Origin: Triplophysa rosa
Lineage: Eukaryota; Chordata; Actinopteri; Cypriniformes; Nemacheilidae
Reading direction: 5' to 3'
Assembly: GCF_024868665.1 (NCBI RefSeq)
Contig: NC_079902.1
Span: 14,539,154 to 14,603,153, forward strand
Length of the DNA stretch: 64,000 nucleotides
Below the pieces are notes generated by a model, which saw only the letters and a list, made by a program, of their open reading frames with translations, was not told where the DNA came from and did not search any database. Shown here in pieces: positions 1-11,750 of the stretch. A program made the position numbers and the translations under genes. Every line of letters starts with the position of its first letter. Within the stretch, counting starts at the first letter, position 1.

Positions 1-1585
1 TATTCCAACAAGTCAGCTTGCACAGACACATTCGCCACGAAAAAATAAGATAATTGGACAGTTGCAATGGGAAGGACAAAAGGAACTAGTGAGACCAGTG
101 CCAAACGATTCATCTGCGGGCAGACTTTCAAACATGACTGCATCTGGAAGCCAGTGACACTGAAGATATCCAATGGCTGAAACAGTTTTAAGCCACTGGT
201 GAGACAATAAAAGATTTAATGAGGAAAAATACAGAGCGCGGAAATAGAATTGTCAAGCTGAATTGGTTCAAAGTGGCCATTGTCTCGTTATAGAGGCCAA
301 AGGTAGCCAGGCTCATTCCTGGGTTTCCGTGTTAATTGTTTGACAGGTGTGTTTACGTAAAGTAAATCCTGTGTGTCTATAACAAGCCAGGGAACCTAAT
401 TAAATGGCAGTAATCACACCTTAGCACATGTTAGTCGAAATCAATCACTGACAACATATAAATAAATAATGGAGTGCTGAATATGGCTAGGCTTTTATTG
501 ATGTTAACCTTCGTACATTAGCACTGACTCCCAGTTATGTTTTAGACGCTTATTCTTCACTGTGTGCTCAACTTTTCTGAACGTAAATGGAAATCGAAGT
601 GGGTAGAGAGAGCATCCTATCATGCATCACTGAACAAAGATTAATGTGCCAATTGTTTATTATAACAGATTTTAACACCTAAATTAGACCCCTTTTCTTG
701 CAGTATATAGAAGTACTACTAAAATGTTTGTCTGAGGACTAGACAAAACGCAAACATTATAAAGCATCACACTGCTCAGTTTTTATTTACATATGTTTTT
801 CATATTTATATCATACAAGCAATGTATTACAGTAAACCATATCCTTGTTGTCACACAGGAATGCTGAATGTCAAAGTATCAAAAATACACTCTTTGTTTG
901 TACAGCTGTAGCTCATTACTATTCAGAAAGTATGCAGATTATAGAAAACAAGCATACAATATATTTGCAATGTGTGATGGCCTTCATTTAGACAATGCTT
1001 TGGCGTATATGGTAGTTGGATAAGTCTGCTTCAAAGAAACAAACAATCAAACAAATGATTTTTTGTTGGCCCAGGAATGTTTTAGTCACGCAGCTGTCAA
1101 ATAGAGGAATAATGGCACGTCTGCTTTATTCTGTTTTGTTTTTCCCTGTGAAGGACAGTCGGGCGCAGAGATGAATGGCACCCACGTTCTATCACACTCA
1201 TCACCCATCCACTTCTTAAAACAGGGTAGCCTCTCTTCTCACCCCTGCTCTACCAAACCTCTCAACATAATGCAATCACTGCACAGGAAAACTGAAATCA
1301 TAAGTGCTAATTTTGTTTGGATCCACAAACACTTAACCCATGCCCATCTTAGGTGCTTTTTCTGTGGCTGAATTATTTTGATATTCAGATTCAAAACAGG
1401 CACCAGAAGCCCTTTTATTTCCTTTTAACATCTGTAGTTTTGTAAACTTTAAAAACGTAAAAAATACTGAGATATCATGTGTTTAGGTGTTTTTTGTGAG
1501 AGGGGATATACTCAGTCCATATGCATTTGTCAGGATACGGAAACAGGTTGTTTTCTTCTCTGCTTTGTTGTTATTCACAGTGTTT
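1..1585. other. unique AT-rich non-coding stretch
   Basis: I see no gene, transposon terminus or tandem array here. Open frames are short (up to about 65 codons), start at arbitrary ATGs and match nothing I recognise. Confidence 0.5.
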
Positions 1586-1624
1586 TGTGTGTGTGCGTGT
1601 GTGTGTGTGCGTGTGTGTGTGTGT
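1586..1624. repeat. (TG)n microsatellite
   Basis: A TG dinucleotide run of about 39 bp with two interrupting TGCG units. An open frame running through it gives a Cys/Val-rich peptide that is an artefact of the repeat. A shorter TG-rich patch follows near 1697-1720. Confidence 0.9.
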
Positions 1625-2834
1625 AAAATATACAGTTTGTACAGTATAAAAAACATTACGCCTATGGACTGTCCCCACGGAGATAGTAAACCAGACGTGT
1701 GTGTGCCTGAGTGTGTGTGTCACGGCTCAATTTTTAGAATTCTGTGGAAATGTTTTCCATTTATTCTCTTCTCAAAGAAAGCAAAAAACATAGTGCTTGT
1801 GGTTCCACGCCTCTTACCTACCACTGTGTCCACCTCCTGGTGAGGTTTAATTTTGACATGAGCTAATGTCATCTAATTCTTTTTCCTTTCAAACTCACTC
1901 ATGTGTATAAGAAACTATTCTAAAAAATACCAGTTATGACCAGTTGAGTGATACGCATTTGCTTTTCAGAGATTATAAACACTACGGTCAGAATAAAATA
2001 TACGGTTAATCAAAAGCGGTTTATGGTACACTTGCTTCCTGTAGCTGGCGTGCAGAAGCGACACGAGACTTTTATCTCATGCTACCCAATTATTTTCTTT
2101 TTTCCTCGCAATCACGTTTCTGTTTGACAACAATTCACCCTCACTATAATTTGTCCTTTGCTCTCAGAATATCAATATCAGTATAAGTGGAAGATGATAA
2201 ACAGGGCAAAACATATTGTGCACATGAACTAAACTAAGAAACGTTGCTAATAAGCATCGATTTTCATATAAAAAAGAAGTTTATTTTGGATAGTGTGAGA
2301 CAGCGTTTGTCTTCTTTTCTTGCTTCAGATTGGCAGGATGTGAGACACAAGCACACAAGGCATCCAACCAATATTCTCCTCTTTACCCTGCAATTAAGTA
2401 GTTTTATTCAAGTTAACAACTAATCAGGAAGCAGCAAGCAAATGTTGTGTTAAATTTCCCCGCTTCTTTTTTACTAAGTCTTTATTTGGGAAAAACATTC
2501 CGAAGCATTCAATATTGCTATAATGGCTATTGTCCCAGAAAGCCAGTTCGTGCACTAGGGGTCCAACCCCTGTGTAGCTCAGTTATTCTGATCAATTCGT
2601 TTAATTTACTCTACACTTCGATCCCCACCAGCAATCATTTCAGATGCTGTACGGCTCATCCAGGGAAGATAATTATTATCGGATTGTTACAAGAGTGAGA
2701 TTTAAACTCATCTTGGAACCCCTGGCATCTTGTCAAATGGCAGAACGGAAGAAAGGAGTAATCATTTCTGGTTGGCGCTACATTGATAGACTTAACTTCA
2801 AACGTTTCATGGACTTCAAAAAAGTTGTTGTACT
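1625..2834. other. non-coding stretch, nothing recognised
   Basis: Unique-looking sequence with short chance frames only (the longest about 83 codons at 2447-2698, with no recognisable motif). No terminal repeats or RNA gene seen. Confidence 0.45.
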
Positions 2835-3901
2835 CAGAGCTGGGTAGATTACTTATGAATTGTAATCAGTTACTGATTAGAGACTACATGACAAAATTTG
2901 TAGTCAGTAATTTAATCTCTTAGATTACACATTTATGGTAACGTAATCTGACTACTTTTGGATTACATTTAGATTACTTTTGACTCAAATCTATTTGATG
3001 TTACATATATTGAAGAATGATAATGTTGTACTATTTTGACAGATACAACGAGGAAAAATATTTCATGCTTTATCACCAACAACAGCTCAACATCTTTTTA
3101 AAGTACAGTACAGTACGGACAAAATACTAACACTCATATAACTTGTTGTTAGTGTTTACTGATAGTAACACTGAATAGTTTTCCCATGAGTTTCCTTAAA
3201 AATGAAAGGGTGTCTATTAAGGGTGTGACAAGATCTTGTGCCACAAGATTTCTCGTCAAGGTCACGTGATATCAGCACGAAGGAGTTTGATGGTGAAATT
3301 AGTATTCAAGATGCCCTGCCACTTTTAAATCATATTATAATTCATAAAAATATACGTAAAATTACATTAATTTAAGATAAATTTACAAAATGCACTTATT
3401 TTGCATTTTGTGATTTCAGTTGAATACAATACAATTTTTTCATATATTTCATCTTTGAGGATTACTTAAAAATAGTGTAAAAATCTTGTCTTGTTCTCGT
3501 GAACACAATCTTGTGTCTCGTCTCATCTCGTGGTATAAGTGTCTCGTCATTCCCCCTAGTTTCTATACATCCAGCCATCAAATGCTGAGTGACACTCTAT
3601 TTTGCATCTCTGCTATTCCAAACCCCTCCCCTCTTTGCCGTAAAAGTAACAAACATATATAAGTGGGGTATGTTTCTTATAAAAAAATTAACAATTAGAA
3701 ATAAAAAATGTAGGGAAATCACTGAACTGTAAACAATTACTGGCATTCTGTGAATAATATGTAATTATGTAATCCATAAAAAGTAACTGTAGTCTGATTA
3801 CGAGTATTTTAAAATGTAGTTTCCTCTAATTAAAAGTACTTTATTTTTGGAATCTGATTACGTAATTCAGATTACATGTAATCCGTTACTACCCAGCTCT
3901 G
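2835..3901. mobile_element. hAT-like non-autonomous DNA transposon containing a second insertion
   Basis: The ends are inverted copies of CAGAGCTGGGTAG (2835-2847 and 3889-3901). The sub-terminal regions are also inverted, rich in 'GTAATCNGATTAC'-type words such as 'AATTGTAATCAGTTACTGAT' on the left and 'GATTACATGTAATCCGTTAC' on the right. This end structure is familiar from fish genomes. No transposase frame is present. A clean 8-bp target duplication is not visible (flanks GTTGTACT and GCTACTTA), so the superfamily call is tentative. The middle is occupied by a different inverted-repeat element at about 3219-3557. Confidence 0.65.
3219..3557. mobile_element. short inverted-repeat element nested in the hAT-like element
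   Basis: The left end reads 'AAGGGTGTGACAAGATCTTG' followed by 'CACAAGATTTCTCGTC'. The right end, read in reverse complement, begins 'AGGGGGAATGACGAGACAC' and continues with similar CGAGA/ACAAGA words. The two ends are therefore imperfect inverted repeats of a sequence type common in fish DNA. It lacks the GATTAC words of the surrounding element, which supports a separate insertion. No coding capacity. Borders are approximate. Confidence 0.5.
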
Positions 3902-4703
3902 GCTACTTATAGAGAAGCTGTCATCTGTATGGAATGAAAGTTTTAAACAAAGACTGATTTCTAGCAACACTATAAAACATGCTGTGCCTGTTTTGCCCTG
4001 TTTTTTTGTTTTGTACTTTTCTCGTGTTCCAACAGTTACAGATTTATCAGAGAAAATCTGTAGCTTTTCATATTGCATCACAGCATCTCTTAAACTACGA
4101 AACGATACAGCGCATGCTGGTCGTAGATCTTAGAAGGGTTGCTTTAGATGTCATGTTGAAAAACCCTCTACAAACCATTTCATGTATCCTCCTCTGAACC
4201 AAAAGTTTGTTTCTATTTACAGTGGCCGCCTTCCCTGTTGTGTTCAGTGTTTGTTGTTTTAAATATATATTTTTATTCTTTAACCATGAAGACGGAGCTT
4301 GCTGGTGGAGCTGATAGTGGTGGGAGGCAGAGAGTGGCTGACATCTGTTTCATTCAGATTGTGGTGTTCTCAGGAGTGCGCTTTTAAAAAAACTCATTCA
4401 CAGACAATAGAGCTCAGGCGCATTTTAATGGCTAATTAATGGCCAAAAACAAACAGACACAAAACAGTGCAACAGTGAGGCCTCCTACCTTGTGGTGCTC
4501 TGGGTGCTTTCAAAATTATTTATTTAATGTTGTCTGTATGTGTGCAGGACCACCTAGGGTTAGAGGTTGGGGGTAGGAACGGATCACCCCCAACAGAGAT
4601 CGCCTTCAAGATAGATGACATTGATCTATCATCCAAATTTTAAATGAATAATCAAATGAATTTGTATGGCACTTTTAAAATATGTAATAATAAATGTATA
4701 ATT
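3902..4703. other. non-coding; candidate regulatory patch at about 4270-4470
   Basis: No gene seen. The part around 4280-4450 is less AT-rich and ends in 'CGCATTTTAATGGCTAATTAATGGCC', which contains overlapping homeodomain-type TAAT words. It could be a conserved non-coding element, but this rests on composition alone. Confidence 0.3.
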
Positions 4704-5008
4704 AGTGCTCTAATTAAGTGGAAACTGGGGGAACCAGGGAGCCCCCAGAAGGCATTAGGACCCCCTATGAGAGTTAAAAAGATAGACTTAGAGGGGTCCC
4801 TCAGAGATTTTTTTTAAATAATAATATTGGCAAATCTAAAATTTTATATGGTACACATATTGATATGACAAATATTTTAAATCAATTATTTTTATTGATA
4901 TGTATTTATTTTAATTTAAAACTATTTTAAAATAAGATTTTTGGTCCCACCCAAGAAAAAACATCCCATGGTGGGGACCCCCATAAGACATGATTCAGTT
5001 TGAGCACT
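4704..5008. mobile_element. candidate small non-autonomous transposon
   Basis: The ends are short inverted repeats: AGTGCTCTAA at 4704 and, inverted, AGTGCTCAAA ending at 5008. The inside carries G-rich and C-rich patches ('GGGGGAACCAGGGAGCCCCC', 'GGTGGGGACCCCCAT') typical of degraded fish MITEs. The flanks GTATAATT and GTAAATTA resemble each other only partly, so a target duplication is unproven. Confidence 0.35.
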
Positions 5009-6788
5009 GTAAATTATAAAATATAAAATAGAGGCATCAATAACCCCGCATTCAGCAATTCAATGTGGAAGGTGCAGGAAATGTTTATTGGGAGAAACGA
5101 GGCTAAACCTGTACGCCTAAAATAATTGTGCTGTTCAGTGATCAAACATGATTTAACCCTGAATGATCCTGTGGAGTAATGAAAGCTGATGGACCAAATT
5201 TACAAGAGAGCACACTGTGCGACAAGCCTCTAAGTACATCTGATGAAAGAAAGAGCACGTAAAAGAAATTAAACATTAATTTGCAGACGTTTATCGGATG
5301 GACACATGACCCACCCCAAGTGCTCTATACTGATTGAATTGAGTAATGAAAGAAACAGATATAGTATACATATTTGTTGGCAATAACAGATGTTACAGCA
5401 CAGCTCTGTGCAAGCAGCTTAATAACCTGATAACCAGTGACCTACTTCCTTTAATTGTCTACTCTCAAACAAAAGGGCGAGGGACATATTAAACTTAATG
5501 CTGGATATGTGCTTCTTTATGAGATGGATTTTTCACTATGTGTTCTGGTATGCAGGCTCTACTACATGCAGTCCTGACATTCATTGTGTTATTCAATTGA
5601 GTTCTGTGCTCTTCCCAGAGGCCTCACTAGACCCTTTTTATTGGGGCACGAGGCTTGGGTAAATTCTGCTGTGCCCCATTAAAACTGACCTGTCCTGATA
5701 TACGGATCTAAGGAATCTCCATTGTTTGTATCCTTTAAATGTGAAAGTTGATTGTCACACCAGATAAGATCCAATTATCCAATTACAAGTCTGTATTTAC
5801 ATACTTTAAATGTTTCACATCTCTTTTATTTTTTTACCCTTATCTTTTATTTGTAATTACACAACAGCATCCAATGGGATTACAGGATTGGATACACTTA
5901 GTGATGATGAAGTAATGCAATAATCGATAACACAACAAGCAAACATGACCTCAGAGGCCAAAACTGCTGTGATCTTTCCGCTGCACTTAATTGTGCTTTG
6001 GTCTGTATATATCTCCTCCCTCCCACAATGTTAGATAAAATGAGAGAGAATGATGTTGACAAGTTACGTTTCCAGAATGGAGCAAAAATAAAATTTAATT
6101 GAATATGACGAAATAGACCATCAGATTGCTAGTGTGCAAGAATGACTTTACAAAAACTGGATTTTTAGGATCCCAAAAGGAGCAAAAAGTCTCTCGTGTT
6201 GGTAAAATGTTTGGATAAAAAGCGTGTGCAAAAATGCATGAATATAGGCCTAAATGGAATACGCAGTGCAGGCAAAAATAAGTATTATGAGTATTTTAAG
6301 TAAAAACATAAAGATTCAGGCCTGCAGAGATGTCATCTTGAGTGATAAAGCTCATACAGTAAGGCATCAAAATGAACAAAATCTGCAAATACTAAATTAA
6401 AGAACAGTTACAACATAACTATTTCTAAAGTAAATGTTGTTACTCCAGCAGAAAAATTGCTAGTTCATTTAAAAAAGCAATTTACCACACACAAATACAC
6501 AAAAACTACATTGCTTTCTGAACATTATTTAATTGAAACAGTTATTGAGTGAGACAAAAAATGGGATTGCAGAAATGCTTAAAAATATGTCTGTAAAAGC
6601 AAAATGAGTTATCTTGACAGTCCTGACAGCACAGAGAGCGATACTGTCAGGATTTCCATTACCTATTTGTCAAAATTTCAGGAAAATTTCAATTTTAATA
6701 AAATCTTTTGATAAATGTTCTTTTGTTTATTTGTCAAAACATCCTTCAGACCTATTCATCACTTTAAAAAAAACACAACCACACACAC
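5009..6788. other. non-coding stretch, nothing firm
   Basis: No gene, transposon end or tandem repeat was recognised. Several A-rich runs occur at 6060-6600. The 5040-5300 part has mixed composition and could be regulatory, but there is nothing specific to point to. Confidence 0.35.
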
Positions 6789-7070
6789 GGTTTGGTTTGT
6801 AGGGTTGGTTGCTAGCGCATAGGGCTGTGGGGCAATGGTGGTGTAATGGGTGCTAATAAACAGGCTGTGGGCAGTGTGTCGGCTAAGGCTAATGATATCC
6901 ATTAGTAAAGGAGCACGACATGCCCATGAAACACTGCGACTAGTTCCCTCAGCTCTCATTGGAGCTACACCTAATCAGGCCGTCTGCTTGCTTCTTGCCC
7001 TTAACTACCCACAGGCAAGCCAAGGCTGGCTCTCGATGTCCCATTACCCATGCCGGTCTGTACTCTGAAA
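6789..7070. other. candidate conserved non-coding element
   Basis: A GC-richer patch in AT-rich surroundings, with words such as 'GGCTAATGATATCCATTAGT' (inverted TAATG/CATTA homeodomain-like sites). Both strands have open frames of about 65-70 codons across it, which is expected from its composition and is not evidence of a gene. The call is inferred from composition only. Confidence 0.3.
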
Positions 7071-9332
7071 AAACAACATAGAGCCTTATAATTACAGCAG
7101 CTTCCATCAACACCGGGAAGTTTCATCACTGGTATAAACTGGGACTGGCAACAACAGAAAGGTTTAAGCTGTGAGATGAACTTCTGAACCGGCTAAACTT
7201 GATAACTAAAATGTTATCTTAAGTTGACAAGGCAACTACAACACACAAAGTGCAAAAAAGTGGGCTTACATGTAACTATACACCCAATGAGGCCAGGAAA
7301 GATCGCTATATGTACAAAACGGCATGTATGTACATCTCCCTTCTAAACAGAGAAATGCAGGAGGTCTACTATTCCAGCAGTGACCCTCTGTGAAAGGAAA
7401 CAGCACTACTGGGCACTTAATTGGCCTATTGAACTCTTATCTCACCTCACTTTGCCAGGAAATCCAGTGCCATTATAAGACTGACATGGTGATGACACAT
7501 GAACACCAATCACGGCACAATACTCCATTCAACAGCCAGCATTAAAAGAGAAAGTCGACAGGTCTCGCCTTATCATCCTGTCTGGAGATAGAAACAGTCC
7601 GCGGTGTGACTGCTGAATTTAGCGAAAGAAGAAAGTAGGAGAAAAGGAATATGATGTAATGGCAGTTCCAGAGATGAGGACCACCAGAATGTCATTGCTG
7701 GTTTTTTATCTCCAAACCTTGACAAGCCAAGACACCTTGACCTGTCACAATTCTGGAGGGTTGTAGGTGATTGGGTAGCTTTTGGTGTCAATCGACCAGG
7801 TCGTTTCCTTAACAATTGTGCTAGCTCCACAGTTCTCAATACATCATGAAATGAACAAAGAACATTTATTATTAATGCGGAACGATCTGCAAGATTTATG
7901 GATTTCTCCAGTCTGGTCAGTATGAGATAATGAATGAGAAAAAATGGGAGAGCAGCATGGAATGGATGCACTTGGCGCATTGAATGAAGTTGTCACAAGT
8001 TTTACTGACTTGATATGCAACACGGCGTTCTGTGAGGAAATGGTTAAAGTTGATATAAAGAACTTTCTTATGCTGTAAACTATGACTGGAATAGTTGGAA
8101 TTCTCCATTTGAAATGAATTGGTTGTTTTTGATGAAACTGGTAAAGAACATGCAGTAATGCAAAATTATAAGCATCTACGGATTTTTCTCTGAATTGCAA
8201 AGTACAAAAACTGGATTTTTTTCTGCTAGGTTACAGATAAACACAGCTTAAGCTGTAATGAGTGATCCGTGCTGGGTTTGTGTTCTAGCTGATATCATGT
8301 CACGGACTAAAATAAAAGAGGTCAAAGGCAAACCGTCACAAAACAAACCCATAATATGCATGTTGGAACTGAATCGCAGTCAACAGATTAGGTGAAAATA
8401 ACCTCCAGTTTGAACTTTATGGTGGAAATGACATTGGTTGCAAAAGTCAATCAAAATACACTTTCTCAGGCACATGAATTGAATTTAGTTGGTAAATCCA
8501 TAGTTCACTGCTAATTGGTTTACTTGCAGTCGCTGAGGACAAGAAGTATGTTGAGAGAAACTCCTGTTACTTGCAGATTCTTTATTCAGTATGTCTCAGC
8601 TGTCTTGTATTGTGTATATGTGAAAGAGACAGGTGCATTGAAATTTAAATTCAAGAACTATTTAATTCTTGTATTTTTATGATACAGCCACAAACCAAGG
8701 TTGACCAGCTGCTTGTCATATAGTTCAGAAAACATAATGCACACGCAGGATAATAAAGGGGCTGAATGTGACTCACAGTCAAGCAAATAATGTTTTAACA
8801 CAGCTTTTGACAGTGTGTACGACATCCAGTAGTATTACAGTGTCAAATGTCTTAGAAAAAACTGAGGGAATTTAAAACCAAGGCCAGTATTAAATTGAAA
8901 TAATGCAAATTGAAACAAATCTGTTAGCATTTCCCTATCACACATTTTTATGCCAACTTGATGAAGATGAAACTGCATGTTCATAAGTAAATAATTTTTA
9001 AAATCCTTTGTGAGTACACTACTGAGCAATTTGGGTGGAGGGGTGTTGGATTGACAGATACAAATAACATATATGATTAGCTTTTGTAACCAATTAGAAT
9101 GGGGTTTAATAGCAAATCAAAGACATGTCAATAAAACTGAACTTGATTCTGATTTTCTCTAAAGCAGAATGAGTTTGCTGTTGCAGACACATTATCTTAA
9201 CTCTTTATGCAAAAAACCTTCATGCTCCAGATATTTATAAGAAACAACAATGAATACTTTCAACATGGGAAGAATAGAAGCTGTAATTAGGAAATTAAAT
9301 GAACTCACAGAACGCATGTTGATATGAACATA
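7071..9332. other. non-coding stretch, nothing recognised
   Basis: Unique-looking sequence. The longest frame (135 codons on the minus strand, 7573-7980) has biased, low-information composition, overlaps other frames and has no recognisable domain. I do not call it a gene. Confidence 0.4.
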
Positions 9333-10553
9333 CACTCACCTAAAGGATTATTAGGAACACCTGTTCAATTTCTCATTAATGCAATTATCTAATCAACCAA
9401 TCACATGGCAGTTGCTTCAATGCATTTAGGGGTGTGGTCCTGGTCAAGACAATCTCCTGAACTCCAAACTGAATGTCAGAATGGGAAAGAAAGGTGATTT
9501 AAGCAATTTTGAGCGTGGCATGGTTGTTGGTGCCAGACGGGCCGGTCTGAGTATTTCACAATCTGCTCAGTTACTGGGATTTTCACGCACAACCATTTCT
9601 AGGGTTTACAAAGAATGGTGTGAAAAGGGAAAAACATCCAGTATGCGGCAGTCCTGTGGGCGAAAATGCCTTGTTGATGCTAGAGGTCAGAGGAGAATGG
9701 GCCGACTGATTCAAGCTGATAGAAGAGCAACTTTGACTGAAATAACCACTCGTTACAACCGAGGTATGCAGCAAAGCATTTGTGAAGCCACAACACGCAC
9801 AACCTTGAGGCAGATGGGCTACAACAGCAGAAGACCCCACCGGGTACCACTCATCTCCACTACAAATAGGAAAAAGAGGCTACAATTTGCACGAGCTCAC
9901 CAAAATTGGACAGTTGAAGACTGGAAAAATGTTGCCTGGTCTGATGAGTCTCGATTTCTGTTGAGACATTCAAATGGTAGAGTCAGAATTTGGCGTAAAC
10001 AGAATGAGAACATGGATCCATCATGCCTTGTTACCACTGTGCAGGCTGGTGGTGGTGGTGTAATGGTGTGGGGGATGTTTTCTTGGCACACTTTAGGCCC
10101 CTTAGTGCCAATTGGGCATCGTTTAAATGCCACGGCCTACCTGAGCATTGTTTCTGACCATGTCCATCCCTTTATGACCACCATGTACCCATCCTCTAAT
10201 GGCTACTTCCAGCAGGATAATGCACCATGTCACAAAGCTCGAATCATTTCAAATTGGTTTCTTGAACATGACAATGAGTTCACTGTACTAGAATGGCCCC
10301 CACAGTCACCAGATCTCAACCCGATAGAACATCTTTGGGATGTGGTGGAACGGGAGCTTCGTGCCCTGGATGTGCATCCCACAAATCTCCATCAACTGCA
10401 AGATGCTATCCTATCAATATGGGCCAACATTTCTAAAGAATGCTTTCAGCACCTTGTTGAATCAATGCCACGTAGAATTAAGGCAGTTCTGAAGGCGAAA
10501 GGGGGTCAAACACCGTATTAGTATGGTGTTCCTAATAATCCTTTAGGTGAGTG
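9333..10553 (+). mobile_element. complete Tc1/mariner transposon, DD36E type
   Basis: The element is 1,221 bp. Its terminal inverted repeats are 29 bp and identical to each other (9333-9361 and 10525-10553, beginning CACTCACCTAAAGGATTATT). It is flanked by TA on both sides (9331-9332 and 10554-10555), the target duplication of this superfamily. The inside is one open transposase gene, with about 120 bp of 5' leader and only three bases between the stop codon and the right repeat. Perfect termini plus an unbroken gene indicate a recent insertion; whether it can still move is not shown. The spacing of the catalytic residues places it in the DD36E group that I recall being described as 'Incomer'. 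Confidence 0.95.
9481..10521 (+). CDS. Tc1/mariner transposase (DD36E), intact
   Basis: This 346-aa protein would cut and paste its own transposon by binding the terminal repeats and catalysing strand transfer in the nucleus with a DDE/RNase-H-fold domain. Residues about 8-46 form a first helix-turn-helix ('SISQSAQLLGFSRTTISRVY'). A second DNA-binding region follows at about 70-115, with GRKC where related proteins have a GRPR-like motif. Catalytic residues are visible as D155 (in AWSDESRF), D246 (in FQQDNAPCH) and E283 (in SPDLNPIEHLW), with 36 residues between the last two, against 34 in classical Tc1 and Sleeping Beauty type proteins. The glycine-rich box (QAGGGGVMVWG) is at about 188-198. 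The length is normal for the family. I chose the ATG at 9481 because it is the first in frame, and the protein then begins at a typical Tc1 N-terminus. No stop or frameshift is present. Activity is inferred only from integrity. Confidence 0.95.
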   Translation: MGKKGDLSNFERGMVVGARRAGLSISQSAQLLGFSRTTISRVYKEWCEKGKTSSMRQSCGRKCLVDARGQRRMGRLIQADRRATLTEITTRYNRGMQQSICEATTRTTLRQMGYNSRRPHRVPLISTTNRKKRLQFARAHQNWTVEDWKNVAWSDESRFLLRHSNGRVRIWRKQNENMDPSCLVTTVQAGGGGVMVWGMFSWHTLGPLVPIGHRLNATAYLSIVSDHVHPFMTTMYPSSNGYFQQDNAPCHKARIISNWFLEHDNEFTVLEWPPQSPDLNPIEHLWDVVERELRALDVHPTNLHQLQDAILSIWANISKECFQHLVESMPRRIKAVLKAKGGQTPY

Positions 10554-10555
10554 TA

Positions 10556-11519
10556 TATACTGTATGGATGCCAAGCTTGAAATTGTGAAAATGAAGCCCT
10601 AGAGAAAGCTATTGTACTGTATCTATTATCTCACATATGTTTAAGTAATTGTAGGTGAATCATACAGCCAGAGAGCAATAATGACCAGCTGCTATGTCGA
10701 CACAAGATTATGATTCTTGTGGGAAAGAATCATTTAAATTATGATAAAACAGTTGCTGTTGCAAAAGGATTTAATCGTATTAAATCAATAATTCATTAAT
10801 AGATGCAAAAGCTGTTAGCAATTGCAGTCGCTTAATGCAAAAATATCCGTTATTTCTGCAGGATCAAGGATCAAATGTTCTAACCTGATATGACTAATGT
10901 AGAGATTATTGGCTTAATATTGCCTTGACTGTTCCTTGAATTAAGAGATATTTACATATGTTATAAAGGCAAAGTCAATGTTAACATTGTGCACAGTGGA
11001 TTTCTGTCACAGCAGATGCAAGTAATCTGTACATACAGGGTGATTGCTAATGCTGTTTTAATTGTACCGGCACAATTACAGCATTAACTCAATCAGAGGT
11101 CTAAAACGTCACGTTCAAATAAAATCATGACAGATGCATTAGCACGCTCCTGTCACAGCTTTCAAAGAACTCCTCAGAAAGATTGCATTCTTTGTTGGTT
11201 CGCAATGTCTATGTAACATCAGTCATGTTCAGAGTCACAGATATGTGGCAATTCTCATATGCTATTGCTCTGTGTGTCAAACCGTATAAAGACAGACATG
11301 GAACAGGCAGTCACTAGATGCGCTCGACTGCCATTGCTACATTTCGTTAGCAGATGTGCAAGAACTGTGATGATGGCAAAAAGTAGACAAAACAGTTAAT
11401 CCATAAAGAAATGATCCACTTTTTTGAGAAATATCTCTTATATGAGCTTGGGAGTCTAGACATTTTAGTTTTATAGAAATGTACAGTATAACTCTGGATG
11501 GGTGCAAGTCATCACTCAT
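10556..11519. other. non-coding stretch, nothing recognised
   Basis: Unique AT-rich sequence between two transposable elements. No coding or structural signal found. Confidence 0.4.
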
Positions 11520-11750
11520 GGGCATGTTGACATGACCAAGATTGTCAGTAACCAGACAGATCTCATCCCCCAATTGACTCCCATAGTATTTATTTTCCCT
11601 ACTATGGCAGTAAATGGGGAATGGGATCGGTTTGGTTACTGACAATCTTTCAAATGTCTTCCTTTGTGTTCAGCAGAACAAAGAAATGTATACAGGTTTG
11701 GAACAACCTGAAGGTGAGAAAATGATGACAGAATTTTCATTTTTGAAAAT
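11520..11750. mobile_element. partial palindromic foldback MITE (Angel-like)
   Basis: The right half matches the other foldback MITEs in this window: 'TTTGTGTTCAGCAGAACAAA', then GTTTGGAACAACCTGAAGGTGAG, then ATGATGACAGAATTTTCATT. A hairpin centre is present ('GACTCCCATAGTATTTATTT' against CTACTATGGCAGTAAATGGGG). The left outer arm is eroded or missing, so the left border is approximate. No coding capacity. Confidence 0.7.

Noticed and set aside
2835..3901. Exact 8-bp target duplication for the CAGAGCTGGGTAG element
   Set aside because: Flanks GTTGTACT and GCTACTTA do not match well enough to claim one.
7573..7980. 135-codon minus-strand frame
   Set aside because: No recognisable domain, overlaps another 118-codon frame on the same strand, and sits in unique AT-rich sequence; length alone is not evidence in 64 kb of eukaryotic DNA.
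9583..10133. Minus-strand frames of 85 and 78 codons within the Tc1 element
   Set aside because: They are antisense shadows of the intact transposase gene.
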